A stretch of DNA of 64,000 nucleotides from Salipiger pentaromativorans (GCF_024721115.1 NZ_JAMDHK010000011.1:63055-127054); one strand, 5' to 3'; positions 42,433-52,193 are shown, numbered from the stretch's first letter. Notes: generated from the sequence alone by a model not told the origin. Program-made: numbers and translations.

Positions 42433-45400
42433 ATGAATGCGATTGGTTTCGTAGTTCGTACCCGTGCGGGTGCGGTCTCTAAAGGTAGTGTCGGCGGCGA
42501 GGGCGAAGGGTTCCTGATCGACGCCGGAAGCGGGAACCAGGTTTCCCTCAATCTTCATCAGGCAGATGTGACGAGCTACGAGCGCTCCGGAAGCGATCTT
42601 CTGGTGACGCTGGCCGATGGCCGCGAGATCGTGCTCGAGGGCTATTTCAGCGGCGGCACGCCGGCGCAGCTTTATCTCAGTGCCGACAACGTGCTGCACG
42701 AGGTCACCTTCGTCGATAGCGGCACCGGCACGCTTTACGCGCAATACGGCAATACCGAGACCTGGGGCAAATGGAGCCCCTCCGACGACCTGCTCTTCTA
42801 CGAGCGCCCCGCCGTGGTGGCCGAGGGCTATGGCGAGGAAGAGGTCAGCATGTTCGCCCCCGGTCTGCTGGGCGCGGGGATGATGGGCGGCGCCGGCATG
42901 GGCGCGGCGGTTCTGGGCGGTGCGGCCCTGCTGGGGGCCGTCGGCGGCGGCGACAGCGGCGATGGCAGCGGCGGCGGCACCGGAGGTGGTGGCGATGACG
43001 GCGGCAGCGATGGCGGCGCCTGGATCCCCCCGACCGTCAACGACGCGAATATTCCGATCGTGGTGGGCGGCACCGACGATCCGAGGATCGTGATCACCGG
43101 CACCGGCACCCCCGGATCGACCGTGACCGTCACCATCGGAACGGCCACCGGTCAGGCGGTGGTTGATTCCGACCGAACCTGGGAAGTGGTGTTCGAAGAA
43201 GACAACATCCCCGAAGACGGCACTTATGACGACGTGAACGTCACCGTGGTCGAGCCCGACGACACCGTCACCGATCTGGATGGGCCGGACGTGACCGTCG
43301 ACCTGACTCCGCCGGATCTCGAGATCGTCGACGGGACCGTTTCGGTGGGCGATATCGTCAATGCCGAGGATTATCAGGACGGTGTGACCGTCGATGGCAC
43401 CGCCGAGGTCGGATCGACCGTCCAGATCAATCTGGGCGATTACTCCGAGACCGTCGTCGTCGGCGATGACGGCCACTGGAGCTTTACCTTCGACGGTACG
43501 GTGGTGACCGAGGGGGAATATGTCACCGACATCACCGTGTCGGCGACCGATCCCTATGGCAACACCACGGTTGTGACCGATGCGCTCGACATCGACACGG
43601 TGCCGCATCCGCTGACCATCGACCCGGTGGCCGGCGACGATCTGGTCAACGCGGCCGAGGCCGAAGAGGGCTTTGCCATCACCGGCACCTCGACCGCCGG
43701 CGCGACGGTGATCGTGGGCTTTGGCGATGCCACCTATGAAACGGTGGTCGGAGCCGATGGCATCTGGTCGGTTGCGGTCAGCGAAGAGGATTTCGCCGGC
43801 GGCGAATACATCGCGGAGATCACCGCCACCACGGTGGACCGGGCGGGGAACATCTCCAGCGCCGGGGCGGAGGTGCAGATCGACACGGTGGGCGCGCTCC
43901 AGATCACCGGCACGCCGCTGACCGGGGACGATATTTTCAACGCCGAGGAATTTGCCGGCGGTGTCACGCTGACCGGCACTTCGCAGCCCGGCTCGACCGT
44001 GATGGTCGAGATCGGCGGCATGAGCCAGGAAGCGGCGGTGGCCGCCGATGGCACCTGGTCGGTCACGGTCACCGGGCTGAGCGCGGGCACCTATGTGACC
44101 GAGGCGGTGGTCACCGCCACCGATCCCTCGGGCAATGTGGAAACAGCCAGCCATTCCTTCACCGTCGATACCGAGATCTCGGTGACGCTCGACAGCCCGA
44201 TCGCGGGCGATGGGGTGGTGAATGCCAGCGAGGCAGAGGGCGGTGTGGCCCTGACCGGCAGCGCCGAGGCCGGCGCCACGGTCACCGTCGAGATCGGCGG
44301 CACCAGCTACACCACCGTTGCGACCGATGCGGGCCTTTGGAGCGTGACCGTGCCCTCCGGTGACATCGCCGGCGGCACCTATACGACCGGGATCACCGTG
44401 AGTGCTGTGGATGTGGCGGGCAATGCCACCACGACCACCGGCACGCTCTCGGTCGATACCGAGACCAGCGTTGCCCTCACGGGCACGCCGCTGACCGGAG
44501 ACGATGTGATCAACGCCCAGGAGATGGCCGGCGGGCTGACCCTGACCGGCACTGCCGAGCCCGGCGCGACCGTCATGGTTGCCGTGGCCGGTCTGAGCCA
44601 GGAGGCCTCGGTCGATGCCAGCGGCGCCTGGACCGTCACCTTCACCGGGCTGCCGAGCGGCAGCTACGACACCGAGGCGACGGTCACCGCGACCGATGCG
44701 GCGGGCAACAGCGCGACGGCGACCCATGCGTTCGCCGTCGATACCGAGGCCGGCGTGACGCTGGATGGCGGGATCGCGGGGGATGGCGTGGTGAACGCGG
44801 TCGAAGCCGCGGGCGGCGTTGCGCTTTCGGGCAGTGCCGAGCCGGGCGCCAGCGTGGTGGTCGAGGTGGGGGGCAACAGCTACACCACCATGGCAACCGC
44901 CTCGGGCGTCTGGACGGTGACGCTGCCGGCATCGGATATTGCCTCTGGCACCTATGGATCGGCTGTGACCGTGACGGCCACCGATGCCGCCGGCAACGTG
45001 GCCACCACGTCCGGCAGCTTTGCGGTGGATACCGAAACGGCGGTCACGCTGAACGGCGGCATCGCGGGCGACGGTGTGGTGAATGCGGCGGAAGCCGCGG
45101 GCGGGGTCGCGCTTTCGGGCAATGCCGAGCCGGGCGCCAGCGTGGTCGTCGAGGTTGCAGGCACCAGCTATACCACCACGGCCACCGGCGCCGGTGTCTG
45201 GACGGTGACGGTTCCGGCGGCGGATGTCGCGGCAGGGACCTACAGCAGCGGCGTGACCGTGACGGCCACCGATGCGGCGGGCAACGTCGCCACCACCACC
45301 GGCGGCTTTGACGTCGATACCGAGACCGCTGTCGCGCTGTCCGCGACGCCGGTCGAGGGCGACGGCATCGTCAACGCGGCCGAGCGCGGCGACGGCGTGA

Positions 45401-47361
45401 CCCTTACCGGCACCGCCGAGCCGGGCGCGAGCGTCGCCGTGACGCTGGGCGCCGTGACCCATGCGGCCACCGTGGACGCTTCGGGCAATTGGGCGGTGAG
45501 CTTTGCCGCCTCCGAGATTCCCGAAGGCGAAACCACGCTGCCGGTCACTGCGGTCTCGACCGATGCGGCGGGCAACAGCGCGACCGCCAGCGGCGAGATC
45601 GCGGTGGATACGCTGGTGCGCAACTTTGGGATCGCCTCGACCCCGGGCGGTGCGGATGGTGTCATCAATGCCGAAGAGGCCGCCGAGGGGTTGACCCTCA
45701 CCGGCACCACCGAGCCGGGCGCGAGCGTGCAGATCACGCTCAATGGCCTTGCCCGGACCGCGACCGTGGATGCGGATGGCAACTGGACGGTGACCTACAG
45801 CGCCGCCGAGCTGCCTTCGGGCGAGCAGACCGTGGCGCTGACCGCGACCTCGACCGATGCGGCGGGCAACACCGAGACGCTGACCCAGAATGTCGTTATC
45901 GACACCGAGGCCGGGCTGCTGACCATCAGCCCCGATCCGGTGGAGGGCGACGATGTGGTCAATGCCGCCGAAGCCTCGGACGGTGTGGTGATCACCGGCA
46001 CCTCCACCCCCGGGCAGATGGTCGAGGTGACGATGGAAGGTGTCACCCACACGGTGCAGACCGGCAGCGATGGCGTCTGGGAGGCGCCCTTCTCTGCGGC
46101 AGAGATCGCACCGGGCACCTATACCGCCGAGATCACCGCGACGATCACGGATGCGGCTGGCAATACGCTGACCCGGACCGATACCGTTGCCGTGGATACC
46201 GAGGTGGTGAATTTCGCGATCTCCGACACACCGGTCGAGACCGACGATGTGGTGAACGCGGCCGAAGCCTCGGACGGGATCGTGCTGACCGGCACCACCG
46301 AACCGGGCAGCAGCGTCACCGTCACCTTCGAGGGCACGACCCGCACCGCCACCGTGGATGCCGCCGGCAACTGGAGCGCCAGCTTCACCGCCGCCGAGAT
46401 CCCCGACGGGCAATACGATGCGGTGGCCGAGGTCTCGACCACCGATCCGGCGGGCAACACCGCCACGGCCTCCGCCAGCTTCGCGGTCGATACCTATGTG
46501 GACAGGCTTGCCACCTCGGATGAGCCGATCACCGAGGACAACGTCCTGAACGCAGAGGAGGCGCGTGCGGGCTTTACCCTGACCGGCGTCGTCGAGGCGG
46601 GGTCGACCGTCGCGGTGACCGTCGGCGGAGTGGTGCACGAGGCGACGGTGGAGGTCTCGGGCGCCTGGAGCGTGGACATCCCCGGTGCCGTGATCCCGAC
46701 CGATGCCACCGCGCTTTCGATGCAGATCGAGGCGGTGGACGCCGCCGGCAACAGCAAGACCATCACCGAGAGCGTCGCGCTCGACACGGTGGCGCCGGAC
46801 ACGCCGGATGTGGAAAGCTATACCCGCGACCATACCGGTCTGCGCGGGATCACGCTGGAAACCGGCGAGGGCGATGTGGCGATCTCGCATGTCACCGACG
46901 AATCCGGCGCGGTGATCGAGAGCGTGGATTACGACGCCTACGACATCGCGGTGCTGGGCGAGACGGCCTATTCCTTCAAGGATGTTGTGCCGGACGGCTC
47001 GCATCTTGTGGTGACTGCCACCGACGATGCGGGCAACCTGTCGGGCACCTATCTGGTGGTCGATGACACGACCACCTCCGAGGTGACGATGACCGGCCAG
47101 CTCGCCAATGCGCTGTCCGAGTTCAATATCGAAACGATTGATCTTCAGTTCGCCGAGGAAAGCGCACTGACGATCACCGAGGCGCAGCTTGTGGCGCTTT
47201 CGTCGCATACCGACACGCTCACGGTTGAGGGTGGCAGCGACGACAGCGTGACGATCCTCGGCGCCAGCCATGTGGGTAACGATGGCGAAGGGTACAATAT
47301 TTTCTCGCTCGGTGACGCCACGCTGCGCATCGACGAGGACATTACCAACGTAGTGATCTGA
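42433..47361 (+). CDS. Giant BapA/Lap-type biofilm adhesin with Ig-like repeats
   Basis: A 1642-aa secreted adhesin with no Sec signal. Residues 1-135 form the BapA prefix-like domain (MNAIGFVVRTRAGAVSKG start, then VTLADGREIVLEGYF). A Gly/Ala-rich stretch and a Gly/Asp/Ser linker (about 143-195) follow. From about 200 to 1455 run Ig-like repeats of 94-98 residues, each with an NAxE turn and a DxxGN(V/T) end. The C-terminal 150 residues are non-repetitive and acidic and end in TNVVI, resembling an uncleaved type I secretion signal. No RTX nonapeptides are present. It is very rich in Thr, Val, Ala and Asp, almost lacks cysteine, and is followed by its own T1SS genes, so it is probably exported to the cell surface for attachment. 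Confidence 0.92.
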   Translation: MNAIGFVVRTRAGAVSKGSVGGEGEGFLIDAGSGNQVSLNLHQADVTSYERSGSDLLVTLADGREIVLEGYFSGGTPAQLYLSADNVLHEVTFVDSGTGTLYAQYGNTETWGKWSPSDDLLFYERPAVVAEGYGEEEVSMFAPGLLGAGMMGGAGMGAAVLGGAALLGAVGGGDSGDGSGGGTGGGGDDGGSDGGAWIPPTVNDANIPIVVGGTDDPRIVITGTGTPGSTVTVTIGTATGQAVVDSDRTWEVVFEEDNIPEDGTYDDVNVTVVEPDDTVTDLDGPDVTVDLTPPDLEIVDGTVSVGDIVNAEDYQDGVTVDGTAEVGSTVQINLGDYSETVVVGDDGHWSFTFDGTVVTEGEYVTDITVSATDPYGNTTVVTDALDIDTVPHPLTIDPVAGDDLVNAAEAEEGFAITGTSTAGATVIVGFGDATYETVVGADGIWSVAVSEEDFAGGEYIAEITATTVDRAGNISSAGAEVQIDTVGALQITGTPLTGDDIFNAEEFAGGVTLTGTSQPGSTVMVEIGGMSQEAAVAADGTWSVTVTGLSAGTYVTEAVVTATDPSGNVETASHSFTVDTEISVTLDSPIAGDGVVNASEAEGGVALTGSAEAGATVTVEIGGTSYTTVATDAGLWSVTVPSGDIAGGTYTTGITVSAVDVAGNATTTTGTLSVDTETSVALTGTPLTGDDVINAQEMAGGLTLTGTAEPGATVMVAVAGLSQEASVDASGAWTVTFTGLPSGSYDTEATVTATDAAGNSATATHAFAVDTEAGVTLDGGIAGDGVVNAVEAAGGVALSGSAEPGASVVVEVGGNSYTTMATASGVWTVTLPASDIASGTYGSAVTVTATDAAGNVATTSGSFAVDTETAVTLNGGIAGDGVVNAAEAAGGVALSGNAEPGASVVVEVAGTSYTTTATGAGVWTVTVPAADVAAGTYSSGVTVTATDAAGNVATTTGGFDVDTETAVALSATPVEGDGIVNAAERGDGVTLTGTAEPGASVAVTLGAVTHAATVDASGNWAVSFAASEIPEGETTLPVTAVSTDAAGNSATASGEIAVDTLVRNFGIASTPGGADGVINAEEAAEGLTLTGTTEPGASVQITLNGLARTATVDADGNWTVTYSAAELPSGEQTVALTATSTDAAGNTETLTQNVVIDTEAGLLTISPDPVEGDDVVNAAEASDGVVITGTSTPGQMVEVTMEGVTHTVQTGSDGVWEAPFSAAEIAPGTYTAEITATITDAAGNTLTRTDTVAVDTEVVNFAISDTPVETDDVVNAAEASDGIVLTGTTEPGSSVTVTFEGTTRTATVDAAGNWSASFTAAEIPDGQYDAVAEVSTTDPAGNTATASASFAVDTYVDRLATSDEPITEDNVLNAEEARAGFTLTGVVEAGSTVAVTVGGVVHEATVEVSGAWSVDIPGAVIPTDATALSMQIEAVDAAGNSKTITESVALDTVAPDTPDVESYTRDHTGLRGITLETGEGDVAISHVTDESGAVIESVDYDAYDIAVLGETAYSFKDVVPDGSHLVVTATDDAGNLSGTYLVVDDTTTSEVTMTGQLANALSEFNIETIDLQFAEESALTITEAQLVALSSHTDTLTVEGGSDDSVTILGASHVGNDGEGYNIFSLGDATLRIDEDITNVVI
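43300..46800 (+). repeat. Twelve tandem Ig-like repeats in the adhesin gene
   Basis: The conserved Asn codon of the NAxE turn falls at 43360, 43648, 43939, 44221, 44512, 44794, 45082, 45373, 45667, 45961, 46255 and 46549. Spacings are therefore 288, 291, 282, 291, 282, 288, 291, 294, 294, 294 and 294 nt. A degenerate copy precedes them (about 43030-43300). Units 3 and 5 resemble each other (GTPLTGDD), as do 4, 6 and 7 (GDGVVNA); units 6 and 7 are the closest neighbours at DNA level. The repeats are all in frame. Confidence 0.92.
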
Positions 47362-47374
47362 GTACGAGTAGACG

Positions 47375-47402
47375 TCCGGAGGCCCGGGAGCGGGCCTCCG
47401 GA
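47375..47402 (+). terminator. Hairpin between the adhesin and T1SS genes
   Basis: TCCGGAGGCCCG (47375-47386) pairs perfectly with CGGGCCTCCGGA (47391-47402), a 12-bp stem with a 4-nt loop, 14 nt after the adhesin stop. There is no T-run. It could limit read-through into the secretion genes or protect the 3' end of the adhesin mRNA. Confidence 0.6.
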
Positions 47403-47445
47403 TCCCGACATCATAATGAAAATCGGGCCGTTAACGGGGGCACGG

Positions 47446-48771
47446 ATGAGGCAGACAAGCAGGCGAAGCCTGGGCATGATCGCCGTTTTGGCGGTCTTGC
47501 CGGGGTGTATGAAGGGCACGGGCGAGGGGGTCGTCTCGCGGTTCATGGGCATGGAGCCCACCGCGACGGCGCCCGGCACCAACAGTGCCCGGCCGGTTTC
47601 GGCAAACGTGGCGGACGCATCGCCGATCATTGCGACACTTCAGGGCAGGCGCAGCGCGATCAGCCCGGGAACGCCCTATGCCCGGGTGGCCGAGGCGGTG
47701 ATTGCCAGCGATGCGCGCGTTGCCGAGGCCGAGCTGCGGGTGGCACGGCTTCGGGCCGAGGCGGCGCAAAAGAACTGGCTGCCCAAGATCGGGCCCAGCG
47801 TGTCGCTGAACTCGCTCGGCGAGTTCGTGGCCGAGCTGGTGATCGAGCAGGTGCTGTTCGACAACGGCCGCAAGATCGCCGAGCGCGACAAGGCCAAGGC
47901 CGATGTCGAAGTGGCGGCGGTGGCGCTGGTCGAGGATGGCAACACGCGCGTCTTCGAGGCGCTGTCGCTGTACCTGGTCGCCGAGGAAGGCCGCGAGGCC
48001 GGGGCGCATTTCGCGCGGGCGCACAAGGATATGGCCCAATTCGAATGGGTGATGAACGAGCGGGTGGCCGGCGGCGTGTCGGATATGTCCGACCTCAACG
48101 TGCTGCGTCAGAAGCTCGCCTCAATCATGGCGCGGCAGCAGCGCGCCGAGGAAAGCACCCGCACCGCATTGGCCGAGCTGAACGCCATGTCGTCGCGCCG
48201 GCTCGATGAGCTGCGGGGGCTGGGCGATCTGCGCGCCGCGACCGAGAACGCGCCGCTTGCGGTGCTGCGCGCCGAGGCGGAGCGCGAGGTGTCGATGGCC
48301 GAGGCCCGCATCCTGCGGGCGGGCCATCTGCCGGGGCTGGGCGCCACGGGCAGCGTCTCGAAATCCGGCGATGTGACGGGCGGGCTCGAGATCACCACCG
48401 ACTCGCTTTTCGGGCTGGGCACCATGGCCGAGCTGAACGCCATCGAGGCGGGCAAGGAAAGCGCCGACCGCCGCGTCGCGCAGGCACGCGAGACCGCCGA
48501 GCGCGAGATCGCCAGCCAGTCGCGGCAGATCGAAGCCTATCGCCGTCAATTGTCCGAGGCCCGGCTGCTGACGGTGCAGGCCAAGCAGAACCTAGACCTC
48601 TTCCAGCGCCAATACGAAGGCGGGCAGCGCCAGGTGATGGATGTGGTGGGCGTCTACGAGACCTATGCCTCGGCGCTGGAGACCGAGATCGACCTGCGCT
48701 ATCAGGCAGCCCGCTCCGAGCTGGAGCTGGCCCGTCTCAAGGGCGCGCTTGCCGAGGGGGCGAAGATTTGA
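47446..48771 (+). CDS. TolC-family outer-membrane protein of the adhesin T1SS
   Basis: A 441-aa outer-membrane efflux protein. The N-terminus (MRQTSRRSLGMIAVLAVLPGC) is a lipoprotein signal with lipobox LPGC, cysteine at 21. The rest is long alpha-helical hairpins (AEAELRVARLRAEAAQKNWLPK; ETAEREIASQSRQIEAYRRQL; YEGGQRQVMDVVGVYE), as in TolC/LapE/AggA. It should form the trans-envelope tunnel for the adhesin. ATG 47446 has GGGGG at good spacing; an ATG at 47416 is also open. Its stop overlaps the TTG start of the ABC gene. Confidence 0.88.
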   Translation: MRQTSRRSLGMIAVLAVLPGCMKGTGEGVVSRFMGMEPTATAPGTNSARPVSANVADASPIIATLQGRRSAISPGTPYARVAEAVIASDARVAEAELRVARLRAEAAQKNWLPKIGPSVSLNSLGEFVAELVIEQVLFDNGRKIAERDKAKADVEVAAVALVEDGNTRVFEALSLYLVAEEGREAGAHFARAHKDMAQFEWVMNERVAGGVSDMSDLNVLRQKLASIMARQQRAEESTRTALAELNAMSSRRLDELRGLGDLRAATENAPLAVLRAEAEREVSMAEARILRAGHLPGLGATGSVSKSGDVTGGLEITTDSLFGLGTMAELNAIEAGKESADRRVAQARETAEREIASQSRQIEAYRRQLSEARLLTVQAKQNLDLFQRQYEGGQRQVMDVVGVYETYASALETEIDLRYQAARSELELARLKGALAEGAKI

Positions 48772-50975
48772 GCGGTACGCCGCTCTCGATGCTGGCGGGC
48801 CAGGCCCGCAAGGCGGCGCTGCGTGCGGTGCCACAGGATGCCCCGGCCAATACACCGGGGCCCGCGCCGCGCCATTCCGACCGGGTGCGGGCGCGCAGCG
48901 ACCTGATCCGGGTGCTGGCGGGATTGCGGGGGATCGAGGCCAAGGCGCCCGACATCCTCGAGGCCTTGTCGCGTCACGAAGGCGCCGATGGCGGCATCGG
49001 CGCAAATGCGCTGCGCGCGGGGTTGACGGCGGCGGGGTTGCTGCCGGAAACGCAGGAGCCCGACAGACTGGTGCCCGGTCTCTGGCCGGCGCTGGCGCTG
49101 ATGACCAACGGTCAGGCAGTGCTGGTGCTGGAGCAGGAGGCGGGCGGGCTGACGATCTACGATGCCGGCGCTCCCGGCCGCCGCGCCGAGGTGCCGCTTG
49201 GCGAGTTCGCGCCCTATTTCTCGGGAACGCTGCTGCGGGCCGAGGCGCCGGTGCAGGCGCTGTCGGAGACCCATGCCGCAACGGCGGGAGAGGCGCATTG
49301 GTTCTGGGGGCAGTTCCACCGTTTTACCCGTGCCTTCGGCGAGGTGGCGCTGGGGTCGTTTGTGGCGAATCTGCTGGCGGTTTCGGTCGCGCTGTTTTCG
49401 CTTCAGGTCTATGACCGGGTGATCCCGCATCAGTCGGAAAGCACGCTTTGGGTGCTGGCCGCCGGCGCCTTCATGGCGCTGCTGCTCGAGGCTTTCCTGA
49501 AAGTCGCGCGGTCGCAACTGCTCGACGGGGCGGGGCGGCAGATCGAGATGACCGTGCAGGAGCTGCTGATGGCGCGGCTGCTGGGGATGCGCTCGGACAC
49601 GCCGGGCCGCTCGCCCGCGCAGCTTTTCTCGTCGATGCGCGAATTCGGTTCGGTGCGCGAGTTCTTTACCGCCTCCACCGTGGGGGCGCTGGCGGATATT
49701 CCCTTCATCTTTGTCTTCCTGCTGCTGGTCTGGTCCATCGCCGGGCCCGTCGTCGGGGTACTGATCCTCGGCGGCGTGCTGATGGTGCTGCCGGGGGTCT
49801 TCATGCAGAAGCGCATGATCCGCCTGACGCGGGAGATGCAGGGCGCCTCGGCCAAGCAATCGCGGCTGTTGCAGGAAACCGTGGTCGAGCTGGACACGAT
49901 CAAGTCGCAGCGCGCCGAAGACCGGTTCCGCCGGCTCTGGGAAGAGCTGACGGCGGTGCAGGCGCTGAAATCCTCCGAACAGCGCCGCCTTTCGGCGATC
50001 CTCACCTTCTGGAGCCAGGGCATCCAGCAGGCCACCTATGTCACTGCGGTGATCTCCGGCACCTATCTGGTCTTCGCGGGGGAATTCACCGTGGGCTCGA
50101 TCATCGCCACCGGCATCCTGACCTCGCGCACGCTGGCTCCGCTGACGCAGCTTTCCGGCATCATGGCGCGCTGGGGCAATGTCAAAGGCGCGCTCGACGG
50201 GCTCGACGGCATCGCCCATGCGGCGCAGGACCGCTCGGCCAGTCGCAGCTATCTGCGCCGAGACCACCTGCGCGGCCAGTACGAGCTGCGCGACGTGACG
50301 TTCCGCTACGATCCCGAGGGGGCCTCGGTGGTCGATCTGCAAACGCTCGCGATCCAGCCGGGGCAGACGCTTGCCATCCTCGGGGCGAACGGGTCGGGAA
50401 AATCGACCCTGCTCAAGATGCTCACCGGGCTTTATGCGCCGGCATCGGGCAAGCTGCTCATCGACGGCACCGAAATGGCGCAGATCGAGCCGCGCGACCT
50501 GCGCCGCTGCATCGGCTATCTGGGGCAGGACGTGCGGCTGTTTCACGGCACGCTGCGCGACAACCTGAACCTCTCGCTGCTCGAGCGCGACGACGCGCGG
50601 CTTTACGAGGCGCTGGATTTCGCGGGGCTCGGGCAATATGTGAAGGCGCATCCCAAGGGGCTCGATCTCGACATCCGCGACGGCGGCGAGGGGTTGTCGG
50701 TGGGGCAGCGGCAAAGCATCGGCTGGGCGCGGCTCTGGTTGCAGGATCCCGACATCTGCCTGCTGGACGAGCCCACCGCCGCGCTTGACCAGACGTTGGA
50801 AAAGACACTGATCTCGCGGCTCGAGGGCTGGCTGAAGGGGCGCACCGCCGTCATCGCCACCCATCGCGTGCCGATCCTGGCGCTGGCCGACCGGACCATG
50901 GTGCTGGCCCATGGCCGCCTGGCCATCGACGGGCCGCGCGACCAGGTGCTCGGCCATCTGCGCAAGGGGGCCTGA
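48768..50975 (+). CDS. Type I secretion ABC transporter, LapB/HlyB-like
   Basis: A 735-aa exporter with three parts: an N-terminal C39-like domain (about 1-160) lacking the catalytic cysteine, a six-helix membrane domain (about 180-450), and an ABC ATPase (about 490-730) with Walker A LGANGSGKST, the ABC signature in EGLSVGQRQS and Walker B DICLLDEPTAALD. A degenerate C39 domain is usual in exporters of RTX/Lap adhesins, where it binds the substrate without cutting it. The start is a TTG at 48768 overlapping the tolC stop (TTGA); ATG 48789 is the alternative. Neighbours on both sides complete the T1SS. Confidence 0.92.
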   Translation: MSGTPLSMLAGQARKAALRAVPQDAPANTPGPAPRHSDRVRARSDLIRVLAGLRGIEAKAPDILEALSRHEGADGGIGANALRAGLTAAGLLPETQEPDRLVPGLWPALALMTNGQAVLVLEQEAGGLTIYDAGAPGRRAEVPLGEFAPYFSGTLLRAEAPVQALSETHAATAGEAHWFWGQFHRFTRAFGEVALGSFVANLLAVSVALFSLQVYDRVIPHQSESTLWVLAAGAFMALLLEAFLKVARSQLLDGAGRQIEMTVQELLMARLLGMRSDTPGRSPAQLFSSMREFGSVREFFTASTVGALADIPFIFVFLLLVWSIAGPVVGVLILGGVLMVLPGVFMQKRMIRLTREMQGASAKQSRLLQETVVELDTIKSQRAEDRFRRLWEELTAVQALKSSEQRRLSAILTFWSQGIQQATYVTAVISGTYLVFAGEFTVGSIIATGILTSRTLAPLTQLSGIMARWGNVKGALDGLDGIAHAAQDRSASRSYLRRDHLRGQYELRDVTFRYDPEGASVVDLQTLAIQPGQTLAILGANGSGKSTLLKMLTGLYAPASGKLLIDGTEMAQIEPRDLRRCIGYLGQDVRLFHGTLRDNLNLSLLERDDARLYEALDFAGLGQYVKAHPKGLDLDIRDGGEGLSVGQRQSIGWARLWLQDPDICLLDEPTAALDQTLEKTLISRLEGWLKGRTAVIATHRVPILALADRTMVLAHGRLAIDGPRDQVLGHLRKGA

Positions 50976-50980
50976 CGACC

Positions 50981-52162
50981 ATGGCGACCAGTTCCACCAC
51001 TCTGTCCGCCCAGCTCTTTCGCGATCTTCGCGGGCCCTCCCTGACGGTCTGGCTCTGTGCCATTTCGGTCTGGGCCTTCATCCTCTGGGCCGCCTATGCC
51101 TGGGTCGACGAGATCGTGCGCGCCGAGGGGCAGATCATCTCGTCCTCGCGGCCGCAGATCATCCAGAACCTCGAAGGCGGCATTCTGTCCGAGCTTCTGG
51201 TCAAGGAAGGCGACGAGGTGTTGCGCGGCGACGTGCTGGCGCGGCTGCACGGCACCAAGTTCCAGTCTTCCGTGGACGATCTTCAGGACCAGATCACCGC
51301 TCTCGAGATTCGCCGACTGCGGCTCGAGGCGGAACTGGCGGGGGTCTCGGCATTCGACGTTCCCGCAGCTTTGGCACGGCGCAGCCCGGACATGGTACAG
51401 TCGGAAGGCGCGCTTCTGGCGGCGCGGCAGGACGATTTCTCGACCCGGGCCACCGGTGCGAAACGGGTGCTGGACCAGGCGTTCAACGAGCTGAAGCTGC
51501 TTGAGGATCTGCTCGACAAGAAGGTCGTGGCGCTGATCGAGGTGACCCGCGCTCGCAAGGCCTATGCCGATGCCAAGATCCGCTACGAAGAGATCGTCAC
51601 GCAGACCGAGCTGACGCGGGCGACGGAGTATTCCGACACGCTGAAGGAGCTGGCAACGCTGCGCCAGAACCTCAAGGCGTCGCAGGATCAGTTGACGCGG
51701 ACGGTTCTGGTCTCGCCCATGCATGGCGTGGTGAACGGGCTGAACGTCACCACCATCGGCGGCGTGGTGCGTCCGGGCGAAGAGATCATGCAGATCATTC
51801 CGATGGACGAAGAGCTTTTCGTCGAGGCGCAGGTGGCGCCCGAGAACATCGCCAATATCCGCCGCGGGCAGGAGGCGACGATCAAGCTCACCGCCTATGA
51901 TTACACGATCTACGGCACGCTCAAGGGCCGGGTCGATGTGATCTCGGCGGACACGTTCAAGGACGAGCGCCGCCCCGAGGCCGAGGCGCATTACAAGGTG
52001 ACGGTGCGGGTCGACCGTGCCGCGCTGACCGACCGGCAGGCGGGGATCGAGATCCGCCCCGGGATGCAGGCGCAGGTCGAGCTGCACACCGGGGAAAAGA
52101 CCGTGCTGCAATATCTTCTCAAGCCGCTCTACAAATCCCGCGAGGCGTTCCGCGAGCCCTGA
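50981..52162 (+). CDS. HlyD-family membrane fusion protein of the T1SS
   Basis: A 393-aa periplasmic adaptor. One N-terminal transmembrane helix (about 25-43) is followed by a lipoyl half-motif (IISSSRPQIIQNLEGGILSEL), a coiled-coil hairpin (about 95-230) and the C-terminal beta-barrel with LVSPMHGVVNGLNVTTIGGVV and the HlyD signature near GMQAQVELHTGEKTVLQYLLKPL. It joins the inner-membrane ABC exporter to the TolC-like tunnel, as LapC does. It starts 5 nt after the ABC gene stop. Confidence 0.93.
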   Translation: MATSSTTLSAQLFRDLRGPSLTVWLCAISVWAFILWAAYAWVDEIVRAEGQIISSSRPQIIQNLEGGILSELLVKEGDEVLRGDVLARLHGTKFQSSVDDLQDQITALEIRRLRLEAELAGVSAFDVPAALARRSPDMVQSEGALLAARQDDFSTRATGAKRVLDQAFNELKLLEDLLDKKVVALIEVTRARKAYADAKIRYEEIVTQTELTRATEYSDTLKELATLRQNLKASQDQLTRTVLVSPMHGVVNGLNVTTIGGVVRPGEEIMQIIPMDEELFVEAQVAPENIANIRRGQEATIKLTAYDYTIYGTLKGRVDVISADTFKDERRPEAEAHYKVTVRVDRAALTDRQAGIEIRPGMQAQVELHTGEKTVLQYLLKPLYKSREAFREP

Positions 52163-52193
52163 GGGGTGCGCGGCTGCCCTTGCCAATCCGGGT

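Noticed and set aside
43300-46800. Regular 282-294 bp repeats considered as a CRISPR array or satellite
   Set aside because: The units are far too long, in frame, diverged at synonymous sites and encode Ig-like domains.
42241-47271. A 1676-codon open frame on the minus strand, antisense to the adhesin
   Set aside because: It is His/Arg/Gly-rich with an artificial look, arises from the periodic GC-rich repeats of the adhesin gene, and has no recognisable domain. The plus-strand frame has a clear prefix domain, Ig repeats and T1SS context.
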